This document shows positions 6,619 through 13,850 of a stretch of 15,718 bases of DNA, piece by piece. The position numbers were made by a program, and so were the translations under genes. Position 1 is the first letter of the stretch, and the number at the start of each line of letters is the position of its first letter. The notes under the pieces were generated by a model that worked only from the letters and a program-made list of their open reading frames with translations, was not told where the DNA came from and ran no database searches. This DNA comes from SURF-25 sp040754255 (lineage in GTDB: Bacteria > Omnitrophota > Gorgyraeia > Gygaellales > Profunditerraquicolaceae). The DNA lies in assembly GCA_040754255.1 (NCBI GenBank), contig JBFMDA010000034.1, forward strand, positions 1 through 15,718, given 5' to 3'.

Positions 6619-7533
6619 ATGGAAGAGGTCTACGATATCCTTATTATTGGAGCAGGCCCTGCCGGCATTACTGCCAGCGTCTACGCAGCCCGTAAGAAAA
6701 TGTCAACCCTGGTAATCTCAAAGGATATTGGGGGCCAGGCAGCCTGGAGCGGAGACGTTGAGAATTACACGGGGTATCAGTTTATCTCCGGCCCTGACCT
6801 TGTGGCACGTTTTGAAGAACATATGCATACCTATAATGTTCAGTTACGCGAAAACGAAGAGACGCTCGGGCTGGACAAGACAGGCCGCGCCATCCTTGTT
6901 AAAACAACCAAGAGCCAATATCGGGCTAGAACAGTAATTATTGCTTCGGGCAAACGGTCTAAGGAGCTAGGAGTCCCTGGCGAAAAAGAATTTAAAAATA
7001 AAGGCCTTACCTATTGTGCTACCTGTGACGGGCCCCTCTTTGCCGGAAGACAGGTGGCAGTGATAGGAGGGGGCAACTCTGCCCTTGATGCAACACTGCA
7101 GCTTTTGCGTATTGCCGCGCATATCTACGTGGTGAATAATGCAGCACACCTAGGCGGCGATACGGTGATGCGGCAAAAAGTAGAATCAAGCAACAGGGTG
7201 AGCGTATGCAATAACAGCAAAGTAACGGCAGTGCTCGGCGACAAGATGGTTACCGCGCTTAAGGTGCAGGGGCCGGATAAAGAAGAAACATTAGCAGTTA
7301 CCGGAGTTTTTGTTGAGATAGGGCTTATCCCAAATTCAGATTTTGCATCGGGGATTGCCAAAAATGAATTGGGTGAAATCAAGGTAAATTGCCGAAATGA
7401 AACGAACATCCCGGGCGTTTTTGCAGCCGGAGACGTGACAGACGTGCCCGAGAAACAGATTATTATTGCCGCGGGAGAAGGCGCAAAAGCCTGCCTGTCC
7501 GCATTTAGGTATTTGGCTCAGTCCGCCCCTTAG
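6619..7533 (+). CDS. AhpF-like thioredoxin reductase family flavoprotein
   Basis: A 304-residue FAD-dependent disulfide reductase of the low-molecular-weight thioredoxin reductase fold. FAD binding is at GAGPAG (11-16) and GVFAAGD (266-272). The redox CATC is C133/C136 in TYCATCDGPLF, and the second Rossmann motif is GGGNSALDA (150-158). Classical TrxB carries HRR after the second beta strand of that domain to bind the NADPH phosphate. Here the segment is VVNNAAHLGGD. That feature, CDGPLF, and the C-terminal run from VFVEIGLIPN to KQIIIAAGEGAKA resemble the catalytic part of AhpF. The N-terminal thioredoxin-fold domains of AhpF are absent. The partner is probably a separate thioredoxin- or NrdH-like protein, with NADH as possible donor (inference). 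AAGAGGA lies nine bases before the ATG. The membrane polyferredoxin gene starts nine bases after the stop. Confidence 0.87.
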   Translation: MEEVYDILIIGAGPAGITASVYAARKKMSTLVISKDIGGQAAWSGDVENYTGYQFISGPDLVARFEEHMHTYNVQLRENEETLGLDKTGRAILVKTTKSQYRARTVIIASGKRSKELGVPGEKEFKNKGLTYCATCDGPLFAGRQVAVIGGGNSALDATLQLLRIAAHIYVVNNAAHLGGDTVMRQKVESSNRVSVCNNSKVTAVLGDKMVTALKVQGPDKEETLAVTGVFVEIGLIPNSDFASGIAKNELGEIKVNCRNETNIPGVFAAGDVTDVPEKQIIIAAGEGAKACLSAFRYLAQSAP

Positions 7534-7542
7534 GTTTTTCTT

Positions 7543-8259
7543 ATGCCAGGATTCCAAACAAAAGAAGACAGCAGAAGACTCAAACAGCTAAGCATGGCTG
7601 TTGTTTTTATAGGCATCATTATCGGCGGTTGGTTTTTTCCTCTTATCGGCCTTTTGATTCCTGTCTGTATGGTGCTTGCGCTCCTTATCGGCTTACGCAA
7701 CGGCAGAAAATGGTGCGATTGGATGTGCCCGCGCGGAAGTTTCTTTGATGCCATTTTACGCATTGTAAGCCCGCGTAAAAAGATCCCTGCGCTGTTTAAG
7801 CGTTTTCCTTTCCGCCTGGTTGTATTGTTGGCGCTTATGGCAATGATGGTGTCGAGGCTTCTACAGTATTGGCCTGACCCTTATGCGATAGGGATATTTT
7901 TTGTCAGGCTCTTATCAGTGATTACTATGATAGGCGTTGCGCTCGGTGTTATATTTCATCAGCGTGCCTGGTGTTCGTTTTGCCCGATAGGAACCCTCGC
8001 CGGCTGGTTAGGCCCGGCTTCCCGGAAACTTACCATCGACAGCCGGCTTTGCGTAGAGTGTAAGCTATGTCATAAGGTCTGCCCGACACAGGTTAACCCC
8101 CTTGCGTTTAAAAAGGACGCTACTGAAGTAGTCAGGGACCGTGATTGCCTGAAGTGCGGTTTATGTCTTGCCGCCTGTCCTACGGACGCCCTGGCATTTG
8201 CGCGTAAAAAGACAGGCGAGAAAGAACCAGGCCCCAGCACAAGGAAAATGCCCGGCTGA
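7543..8259 (+). CDS. NapH-like membrane polyferredoxin (4Fe-4S protein)
   Basis: A 238-residue integral membrane iron-sulfur protein of the NapH/NosR/CcoG-like type. About four hydrophobic segments are visible, around residues 16-52 (two), 90-108 and 118-138. Membrane-proximal cysteine motifs C58xxxC62P and C144xxC147P are present. They are followed by two ferredoxin-type 4Fe-4S motifs: C170xxC173xxC176xxxC180P and C202xxC205xxC208xxxC212P. Relatives carry electrons between the quinone pool or cytoplasmic donors and periplasmic or membrane oxidoreductases. No nap, nos or cco genes are visible here. Its partner may be the flavoprotein reductase encoded nine bases upstream, which is inference. 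The ribosome binding site is weak, consistent with coupled translation. The stop is four bases from the lgt start. Confidence 0.8.
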   Translation: MPGFQTKEDSRRLKQLSMAVVFIGIIIGGWFFPLIGLLIPVCMVLALLIGLRNGRKWCDWMCPRGSFFDAILRIVSPRKKIPALFKRFPFRLVVLLALMAMMVSRLLQYWPDPYAIGIFFVRLLSVITMIGVALGVIFHQRAWCSFCPIGTLAGWLGPASRKLTIDSRLCVECKLCHKVCPTQVNPLAFKKDATEVVRDRDCLKCGLCLAACPTDALAFARKKTGEKEPGPSTRKMPG

Positions 8260-8263
8260 TACT

Positions 8264-9085
8264 ATGCATAGAATATTATTTCATATCGGGCCTATATACG
8301 TGTATTCGTACGGAGTAATGTTGGCGCTGGCATTTGCTGCTGGGACATATCTTGCGGTTGTCCGGGCTAAGCGCGAAGGCATTGCGTACACAAAAGTCAT
8401 CGACCTGATTTTTTATGTCCTCATTGCATCTTTGGTAGGCGCAAGGCTGATGTTCGTATTGCTCAATGCAGGGTATTATCTGGCCCATCCGTTTGAGATA
8501 TTTAAGATTTGGGAAGGCGGGCTTGTATTCTATGGCGGATTCCTGAGCGGGTTCGTGATGTCTTTATGGTTTCTCAGGAAAAATACGCTTAACGTTTGGC
8601 AAGTTGCCGATATCCTCGCTCCTTCGCTTGCGCTGGGTACGGCTATTGGCAGGATAGGATGTTTTTTAAACGGCTGCTGCTATGGAAAGATTTCTTATGC
8701 CTGGGGAATGCGTTTTCCTTCCTCGGGAGAGCCTCCTGTATATGCCCAACAACTCTTTGATGGCCTTATTCCCTACGCAGCTGCGTGTTCTTTACCGGTA
8801 TTGCCTACCCAGCTCTATGAAGCCTTTGCCTATTTTGCGCTCTTTATTTTTCTTCTCTGGATTGACCGGCATAAAAAGCGGCAAGGCGTTTTATTCTGGA
8901 ATTTCGTCTTTTTGTATTCCGTAGCCAGGTTCATTATCGAGAGTTTCCGGTATTACGAAACTAATTTTATTGTATTCGGATTTCTGACCGTATCGCAGCT
9001 CATCAGTATGGCGCTTGCATTGGTTGCGCTTGTGTCTTTAGTGCGGATTGCCACTCAACCTTCAAGCCGTGCCCCGAAAAAATAA
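8264..9085 (+). CDS. lgt: Prolipoprotein diacylglyceryl transferase Lgt
   Basis: An inner-membrane enzyme that transfers diacylglycerol from phosphatidylglycerol to the lipobox cysteine of prolipoproteins. The 273-residue multi-pass protein shows EGGLVFYGG (84-92), the Lgt signature GRIGCFLNGCCYG (129-141) with R130 and N136, then PTQLYE and near the C-terminus RFIIESFR. The start at 8264 gives the typical MHRILFHIGPIYVYSYG N-terminus. A longer frame from 8168 would overlap the preceding gene and add an implausible basic leader. There is no obvious ribosome binding site, and translation is probably coupled to the polyferredoxin gene ending at 8259. Tyr replaces the His of E. coli GGxxFHGG, a common variation outside Proteobacteria (from memory of the family). 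Confidence 0.95.
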   Translation: MHRILFHIGPIYVYSYGVMLALAFAAGTYLAVVRAKREGIAYTKVIDLIFYVLIASLVGARLMFVLLNAGYYLAHPFEIFKIWEGGLVFYGGFLSGFVMSLWFLRKNTLNVWQVADILAPSLALGTAIGRIGCFLNGCCYGKISYAWGMRFPSSGEPPVYAQQLFDGLIPYAAACSLPVLPTQLYEAFAYFALFIFLLWIDRHKKRQGVLFWNFVFLYSVARFIIESFRYYETNFIVFGFLTVSQLISMALALVALVSLVRIATQPSSRAPKK

Positions 9086-10436
9086 AAGCTTACTTACACT
9101 ATTCCTTTTTTTCCTTTTTCTCCTTTGCGTTCATCTTTGCTGCCTTGCCCAGGACAATACAGAAATCCCCCCTTTTAACCGTCGCGACAAAGTGCTTATC
9201 TTAGCACCCCACCCGGACGATGAGTCCATAGGCACTGCAGGCGTTATCCAGCGCGCACGTCAAGCAGGGGCACAGGTAAAGGTAGTCTGTTATACCAACG
9301 GCGACCATAATGAACTCGCTTTCATAGTGTATGAAAAAAGGCTGGTTCTGAAAAAGAGCGGTTTCATTTATATGGGCAAGATAAGAAAAGAGGAGACTGT
9401 TTCCGCGATGGAATCCCTGGGGCTTACACGTAAGGATTTGATATTCCTCGGTTACCCTGATTTCGGGACAATGGAAATCCTTACCAAATACTGGGGGGGC
9501 ACAAAGCCTTTTCGTTACCTTCTCACGCGGATTTCCCGGGTCCCCTACCAGGACGCCCTTTCTCCCAATGCACCTTACGTAGGCGAGAGCATTTTGGGGG
9601 ATATCAAAAAAGTGCTTCGTGAGTATAAGCCGAACAAAATATTCGTTTCTCACCCCGCAGATTCCAACAGGGACCATAAGGCGCTGTATCTTTTCTTAAG
9701 AATAGCGCTGTGGGACCTCAGCCAAGAGCTTAAAGAGCCGCAACTCTTTGCGTACCTGATCCACGTGGTAGGCTGGCCTAAGCCCAGGGGCTATCATCCC
9801 GGACTTACCATTTCCCCTCCGAAACGGCTGTTGCATTGCAGTATTCCCTGGCAGGGCCTTGCTCTCACAGAAGAAGAAATCCAGCGTAAATATAAGGCAG
9901 TCTCGTTTTATAAAAGCCAGATTAAATACAACCCGCCTTATTTATTCACCTTTGCGCGCAAAAACGAGATTTTTGGCGATTTCCCGCCACTGTTTCTTAA
10001 AATGCAGGGGCGGGAAGAGTTCTACTGGCAGTCTCTTAACGAAGAGAGCAATACGGATGAGCCTGCCTCTTTTTTGCCGGTTGTCGGGTATGCGTATAAA
10101 GGCAATAACTTATATGTAAGGGTAAAGTTGAGAAAGAAGCTTATCGGCAAGGCCCGCATCAGTATTTTTCTGCTCGGCTACAGGCACGATACCGATTTTG
10201 CAGCGATGCCCAAGATACAGATTACCGCAGGCGCAGGCAGCGTGCGGGTGAAGGAAAAAAAGAGCGTGGTTTTTATCAAGGGATTACAAAAAAGCATTGA
10301 GAGGGACGCCCTTATCTTGAAAATCCCGCTGGCAAGTCTAGGTAGCCCGGAATACATCTTAAGCAGTATTCGTACCGCTTCCTCCTCTTTAATCGATACC
10401 AATGCCTGGCGGATACTGCAGTTGCGTAAGAAATGA
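9048..10436 (+). CDS. Secreted PIG-L (LmbE-like) deacetylase with C-terminal beta-rich domain
   Basis: A zinc-dependent N-deacetylase of the PIG-L family. With the 9048 start, the metal and catalytic motif APHPDDE is at 53-59 (ligands H55 and D58, base D57). The second motif, HPADSNRDH, is at 202-210, where H210 is the likely third ligand. A hydrophobic segment (about 15-33, ending near CCLAQ) preceded by basic residues is a probable signal peptide or membrane anchor, so the enzyme likely acts outside the cytoplasm. About residues 340-462 form an extra hydrophilic, probably beta-rich domain that I cannot name. The TTG at 9048 overlaps lgt by 38 bases. A GTG at 9069 would leave a cleaner signal peptide and is at least as likely. 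The next gene overlaps the stop (ATGA). Substrate unknown; glycan or glycolipid GlcNAc is usual for the family. Confidence 0.8.
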   Translation: MPLNLQAVPRKNKSLLTLFLFFLFLLCVHLCCLAQDNTEIPPFNRRDKVLILAPHPDDESIGTAGVIQRARQAGAQVKVVCYTNGDHNELAFIVYEKRLVLKKSGFIYMGKIRKEETVSAMESLGLTRKDLIFLGYPDFGTMEILTKYWGGTKPFRYLLTRISRVPYQDALSPNAPYVGESILGDIKKVLREYKPNKIFVSHPADSNRDHKALYLFLRIALWDLSQELKEPQLFAYLIHVVGWPKPRGYHPGLTISPPKRLLHCSIPWQGLALTEEEIQRKYKAVSFYKSQIKYNPPYLFTFARKNEIFGDFPPLFLKMQGREEFYWQSLNEESNTDEPASFLPVVGYAYKGNNLYVRVKLRKKLIGKARISIFLLGYRHDTDFAAMPKIQITAGAGSVRVKEKKSVVFIKGLQKSIERDALILKIPLASLGSPEYILSSIRTASSSLIDTNAWRILQLRKK

Positions 10437-11077
10437 CCGGCGTAGCGGTAAGAAAATACGCCCCGCCTGACAGGGAGAGCGTGCGCCAGATCGCCTGGCT
10501 CACTGCTTTTATGGGAGAGCCCGCTGATGTATTTTTCGACGGCAAGGAGGTCCTCGCCGATTTTCTGACTCTTTACTTTACTGATTATGAGCCGCAGTCT
10601 TGTTTTGTCGCAGAAGCCGATAATAGAATTATCGGCTATCTTTTGGGGTCAACCGATACGCGCAGGATCCAAAAGGTTTTTTTCTTTAAGATAGCCTTAA
10701 GAATTTTGTTTAAAGGCATAGTATCCGGCGCTTTCTTTTCAAGGAAGAATGCCAGGTTCATCCTTTCCCTTATAAAAAGCCTCTTTGCGCAAGAATTGTA
10801 TGCGCCGGATTATCATCCAGAATTTCCTGCTACGTTACACATCAATATTCACGGGGAATTCCGTGGCCAGGGCGTTGGTGCGATGCTTATGTCTTCTTTT
10901 TCTAGCTATGTAAAAGAACGCCGGATAAAGGGGGTATGCCTTTCGACCATGTCAGAAAAGGCAACGTTGTTTTTTGAAAAAATGGGTTTTCGTGTATTGT
11001 ACCGGTCAACGCGGTCTTATTTTAAACATATTCTTGGTCACGCTATTTCGGTGTATACCTACGGAAAGAGATTTTGA
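10433..11077 (+). CDS. GNAT family N-acetyltransferase
   Basis: A 214-residue GNAT-fold protein. The acetyl-CoA pyrophosphate loop is RGQGVGAML at residues 144-152, preceded by the beta-4 strand ATLHINIH. It is followed by a helix and the STMSEKATLFFEKMGFRVLYR segment typical of the GNAT C-terminus. An insertion of about 50 mainly hydrophobic and basic residues (roughly 80-125) separates the N-terminal strands from motif A and makes it longer than the usual 150-180 residues. The start overlaps the PIG-L stop by four bases, so a deacetylase and an acetyltransferase are translationally coupled. They may act on the same class of amino sugar or lipid, but on opposite sides of the membrane if the deacetylase is secreted. 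The acceptor is unknown. Confidence 0.82.
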   Translation: MTGVAVRKYAPPDRESVRQIAWLTAFMGEPADVFFDGKEVLADFLTLYFTDYEPQSCFVAEADNRIIGYLLGSTDTRRIQKVFFFKIALRILFKGIVSGAFFSRKNARFILSLIKSLFAQELYAPDYHPEFPATLHINIHGEFRGQGVGAMLMSSFSSYVKERRIKGVCLSTMSEKATLFFEKMGFRVLYRSTRSYFKHILGHAISVYTYGKRF

Positions 11078-11096
11078 GCAGCTTCGGGAAATTGTA

Positions 11097-11124
11097 TTGC
11101 TTTTTGAAAAAGGTATGCTATCAT
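11097..11124 (+). promoter_or_regulatory. Candidate sigma-70-type promoter of hppA
   Basis: A TTGCTT -35-like hexamer (11097-11102) is separated by 16 bases from TATCAT (11119-11124), which is preceded by TGC to make an extended -10. The predicted start of transcription near 11131 leaves a short leader containing the AAGGGAGG ribosome binding site of hppA. The layout matches the stronger promoter before the Rrf2 gene (16-base spacer and TGC before the -10). The -35 is weak on its own. Confidence 0.5.
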
Positions 11125-11156
11125 AGAATAAATTTTTTAAACAAAAGGGAGGGATA

Positions 11157-13262
11157 ATGGGTTCGTTTGATTTATTATTATTGGCGCCAGCGGGGTCTAT
11201 CCTGGCACTGGGGTTTGCTACTTTCTTCGCCTTAAGCATCTTGAAGAAAGACGAGGGCACGGATAAAATGAAACAGATTGCCCAGGCAGTGAGGGTCGGG
11301 GCATGGGCATATTTGAAACGGCAATATACCGGCGTCGCCTTGTTTTTTGTGGCGATGTTCTGTATTCTTTTGTGGCTTGCCATAAAAGGGTATTTGGTTA
11401 TTTTTGTCCCTTTTGCGTTTTTGACCGGAGGCTTTTTCTCGGGACTGTCGGGCTTTATCGGGATGTCTATTGCCACCCAATCCTCCAACCGCACTGCAGC
11501 CGCTGCCATGAAAAGCTTAAATGCTGGGCTTCGCGTTGCTTTCTCAAGCGGGGCAGTCATGGGATTGACGGTAGTAGGCTTAGGGCTCCTTGACTTAAGC
11601 ATTTGGTACTATTTTCTTGACTGGTATTATTCTTCCCATCTTACCCCCGCAGGTATTGATAAGATCGCCGCAATTACTTCTACAATGCTCTGTTTCGGGA
11701 TGGGCGCAAGCTCTATGGCCCTTTTTGCCAGGGTCGGAGGCGGGATCTTTACCAAGGCCGCAGATGTGGGCGCGGATTTGGTGGGTAAGGTTGAGGCAGG
11801 CATCCCGGAAGATGACCCTCGCAACCCCGCAGTCATTGCCGATAATGTCGGGGACAATGTCGGAGATGTTGCAGGCATGGGAGCAGACCTTTATGAATCC
11901 TATGTGGGTTCGATTGTGGCTACTTCGGCGCTTGGCGTTGCCGCAGGATTGGGAGTTGCAGGCGTCACCGTGCCTATGGTCATGGCAGCCGTGGGTGTCG
12001 TTGCTTCAATAATCGGCACTTTTTTCGTCAGAAGCAAAGAAGACGCAAGCCAGCCCGTTCTCTTGGCAGCTTTGAGAAAAGGCGTATTTTCAAGCTCTCT
12101 TTTGATTGCGGTCGCATCTTATTTTTTGATTAAATATACGCTTGGAATGGAACACATCGGCGTGTACTGGGCAGTGCTATCCGGCCTTGTTGCCGGAGTA
12201 ATAATAGGCCTGATTACCGAATTTTTTACCTCAAGCGGCTTTAAGCCTACGCGCGCCATTGCTGATGCTGCACTCACCGGTCCTGCAACCGTTATTATAG
12301 AAGGAATGGCAGTAGGGATGATGTCAACTGCGCTGCCCGTTATTGTGGTCGGAATCGCCATCCTGGCCAGTTATTTCTTATCAGGGGGAGCCGCCAATTT
12401 TAACACCGGCCTTTACGGTGTAGCTATTTCTGCGGTAGGAATGCTTTCTACGTTAGGAATAACTCTGGCAACAGATGCCTATGGTCCGGTTGCGGATAAT
12501 GCCGGGGGTAATGCGGAGATGTCTGGCCTCCCTCCGGAAGTAAGAAAAAGGACGGATGCCCTTGATGCACTGGGCAATACCACCGCAGCAACAGGAAAAG
12601 GCTTTGCGATTGGCTCGGCTGCACTAACCGCTCTTGCCCTTATTGCTGCCTACCGCGAGCAAGTCCTTCTTATAGAAGGCAAGGAAATTATGTTAAGCCT
12701 GCTGAATCCTAATGTCTTAGTGGGCCTTTTTATCGGGGCAATGTTGCCCTTTTTATTTTGTTCTTTGACTATGCAGGCAGTAGGAAGAGCCGCGGGCAAA
12801 ATTGTGATTGAGGTGCGCAGGCAATTCAAGGAAATAACCGGTCTTATGGAAGGCAAGGCCGACCCTGATTACGCCCGGTGTGTTACTATTGCAACTGCCT
12901 CTGCCCAGAAAGAAATGATTCTACCCGCCCTGATGGCTATTGCAGCGCCTTTGCTTGTGGGGATTTTTGTGGGAGTTGAAGCAGAGGCAGGTCTTTTGAC
13001 CGGAGCCACGGTAAGCGGTTTTGTGCTTGCTATAATGATGGCAAATTCCGGGGGCGCCTGGGATAACGCGAAAAAATATATAGAAGAAGGCCATTATGGC
13101 GGCAAAGGTTCTTTGGCGCATAAGGCAGGAGTAGTCGGCGATACTGTAGGCGACCCTTTTAAGGATACATCCGGGCCTTCACTTAATATCCTCATCAAAT
13201 TGATGTCTATGGTATCTATCGTGTTTGCTTCTTTTATTGTGCGTAATACCTTCTTTAAATAA
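11157..13262 (+). CDS. hppA: Membrane-bound cation-pumping pyrophosphatase (K+-dependent, Na+-type features)
   Basis: An integral membrane pyrophosphatase of 701 residues and about 16 hydrophobic segments that couples PPi hydrolysis to Na+ and/or H+ export. The substrate-binding core is intact: DVGADLVGKVE (203-213), DPRNPAVIADNVGDNVGDVAGMGADLYESY (220-249), ATDAYGPVADNAGGNAEM (438-455) and, near the end, GDTVGDPFKDTSGPSLN. The GNTTAATGKG segment (473-482), with Ala and Gly where K+-independent enzymes have Lys and Thr, marks the K+-dependent class. Glu247 in DLYESYVGS is at the position seen in Na+-transporting rather than plant-type H+ enzymes. T90, F94 and D146 recall the dual Na+/H+ subfamily. 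A strong ribosome binding site (AAGGGAGG) precedes the ATG. The gene is flanked by its own candidate promoter and a clear terminator, so it is probably monocistronic. Confidence 0.96.
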   Translation: MGSFDLLLLAPAGSILALGFATFFALSILKKDEGTDKMKQIAQAVRVGAWAYLKRQYTGVALFFVAMFCILLWLAIKGYLVIFVPFAFLTGGFFSGLSGFIGMSIATQSSNRTAAAAMKSLNAGLRVAFSSGAVMGLTVVGLGLLDLSIWYYFLDWYYSSHLTPAGIDKIAAITSTMLCFGMGASSMALFARVGGGIFTKAADVGADLVGKVEAGIPEDDPRNPAVIADNVGDNVGDVAGMGADLYESYVGSIVATSALGVAAGLGVAGVTVPMVMAAVGVVASIIGTFFVRSKEDASQPVLLAALRKGVFSSSLLIAVASYFLIKYTLGMEHIGVYWAVLSGLVAGVIIGLITEFFTSSGFKPTRAIADAALTGPATVIIEGMAVGMMSTALPVIVVGIAILASYFLSGGAANFNTGLYGVAISAVGMLSTLGITLATDAYGPVADNAGGNAEMSGLPPEVRKRTDALDALGNTTAATGKGFAIGSAALTALALIAAYREQVLLIEGKEIMLSLLNPNVLVGLFIGAMLPFLFCSLTMQAVGRAAGKIVIEVRRQFKEITGLMEGKADPDYARCVTIATASAQKEMILPALMAIAAPLLVGIFVGVEAEAGLLTGATVSGFVLAIMMANSGGAWDNAKKYIEEGHYGGKGSLAHKAGVVGDTVGDPFKDTSGPSLNILIKLMSMVSIVFASFIVRNTFFK

Positions 13263-13276
13263 CATCCTCCCATCGT

Positions 13277-13311
13277 AAAGCCAGGGTAAACTTCATCCCT
13301 GGCTTTTTTTT
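13277..13311 (+). terminator. Rho-independent terminator after hppA
   Basis: A perfect 10-bp stem, AAAGCCAGGG (13277-13286) with CCCTGGCTTT (13297-13306), around a 10-base loop. An eight-T run (13304-13311) overlaps and follows the 3' arm. It lies 15 bases after the hppA stop and ends transcription there, separating hppA from the downstream Rrf2 unit. Confidence 0.95.
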
Positions 13312-13321
13312 GAAAAAATAC

Positions 13322-13349
13322 TTGACAGGATGAGCTTTTATGCTATACT
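13322..13349 (+). promoter_or_regulatory. Strong sigma-70-type promoter of the Rrf2 transcription unit
   Basis: A consensus -35, TTGACA (13322-13327), a 16-base spacer, and -10 TATACT (13344-13349) extended by TGC. It starts about 10 bases after the hppA terminator T-run. Transcription would begin near 13356, giving a leader of about 35 bases to the GTG start. Confidence 0.85.
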
Positions 13350-13364
13350 CTACAATGTTGATAG
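13350..13364 (+). promoter_or_regulatory. Candidate operator (imperfect dyad) at the Rrf2 start of transcription
   Basis: CTACAATGTTGATAG, directly after the -10, has half-sites CTA-CAA and TTG-A-TAG in opposite orientation, with one extra base in the right half. Its position over the transcription start would suit autorepression by the Rrf2 protein encoded downstream. The dyad is short and imperfect, so this is speculative. Confidence 0.3.
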
Positions 13365-13390
13365 ACATAATAGAGAAATGAGGAGGAATA

Positions 13391-13828
13391 GTGAGAATAA
13401 CTTATCGAGGAGACTACGCGTTAAAAGCAGTTCTTGACCTGGCGCTTAATGAAGGAAGAGTAGTAACTATTCACGAGCTAGCCAAGAGGGCAGATATACC
13501 GATAAAATTCCTTGAGCAAGTACTCCTTGATTTAAAAAGAGGGAGTTTTGTTGAAAGCAGGCGCGGCAAGATAGGGGGGTATCTTTTGGCCAGGCCTGCC
13601 AGCCGTATAAAGTTAGGTGAAGTAATCAGGTTTATCGATGGCCCTATTGAGCCGATAACCTGCGTTGAAAAGAACTACTCCGGATGCACCGATATCTACA
13701 AATGCGTGTTCCGCGCAATCTGGGTAGAGGTAGCTTTAGCAACTTCGAATATAATCGACAATGTCAGCTTTGAGGATTTAGCCAACCAGGTAAGGAGCCA
13801 CAAGCGGGAATTTGAGTATTCCATTTGA
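13391..13828 (+). CDS. Rrf2 family transcriptional regulator with three-cysteine (IscR-like) motif
   Basis: A DNA-binding regulator of 145 residues, normal for Rrf2. The winged-helix N-terminus (MRITYRGDYALKAVLDLA, then TIHELAKRADIPIKFLEQVLLDL and RGKIGGYLLARP) is followed by C91, C99 and C105 (C-x7-C-x5-C). These lie almost exactly where IscR-type regulators bind a Fe-S cluster, so it may sense Fe-S status, oxidation, NO or sulfur supply. The start is GTG, five bases after AGGAGG. Its own promoter lies directly upstream. Downstream genes (DUF2292, porin, metY) point to control of sulfur assimilation, comparable in role to CymR, although CymR itself lacks this three-cysteine set. The sensing mode is inference. 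Confidence 0.9.
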   Translation: MRITYRGDYALKAVLDLALNEGRVVTIHELAKRADIPIKFLEQVLLDLKRGSFVESRRGKIGGYLLARPASRIKLGEVIRFIDGPIEPITCVEKNYSGCTDIYKCVFRAIWVEVALATSNIIDNVSFEDLANQVRSHKREFEYSI

Positions 13829-13850
13829 TAATGAGGCAGAGAATAGACAT

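Noticed and set aside
8168..8263. 32-residue N-terminal extension of lgt
   Set aside because: It overlaps the polyferredoxin coding end. The ATG at 8264 gives the standard Lgt N-terminus.
11006..11602. A 198-codon minus-strand frame overlapping the 5' part of hppA
   Set aside because: It is antisense to a strongly recognisable membrane pyrophosphatase, is rich in Lys/Pro/Ser as expected from a shadow frame, and has no ribosome binding site.
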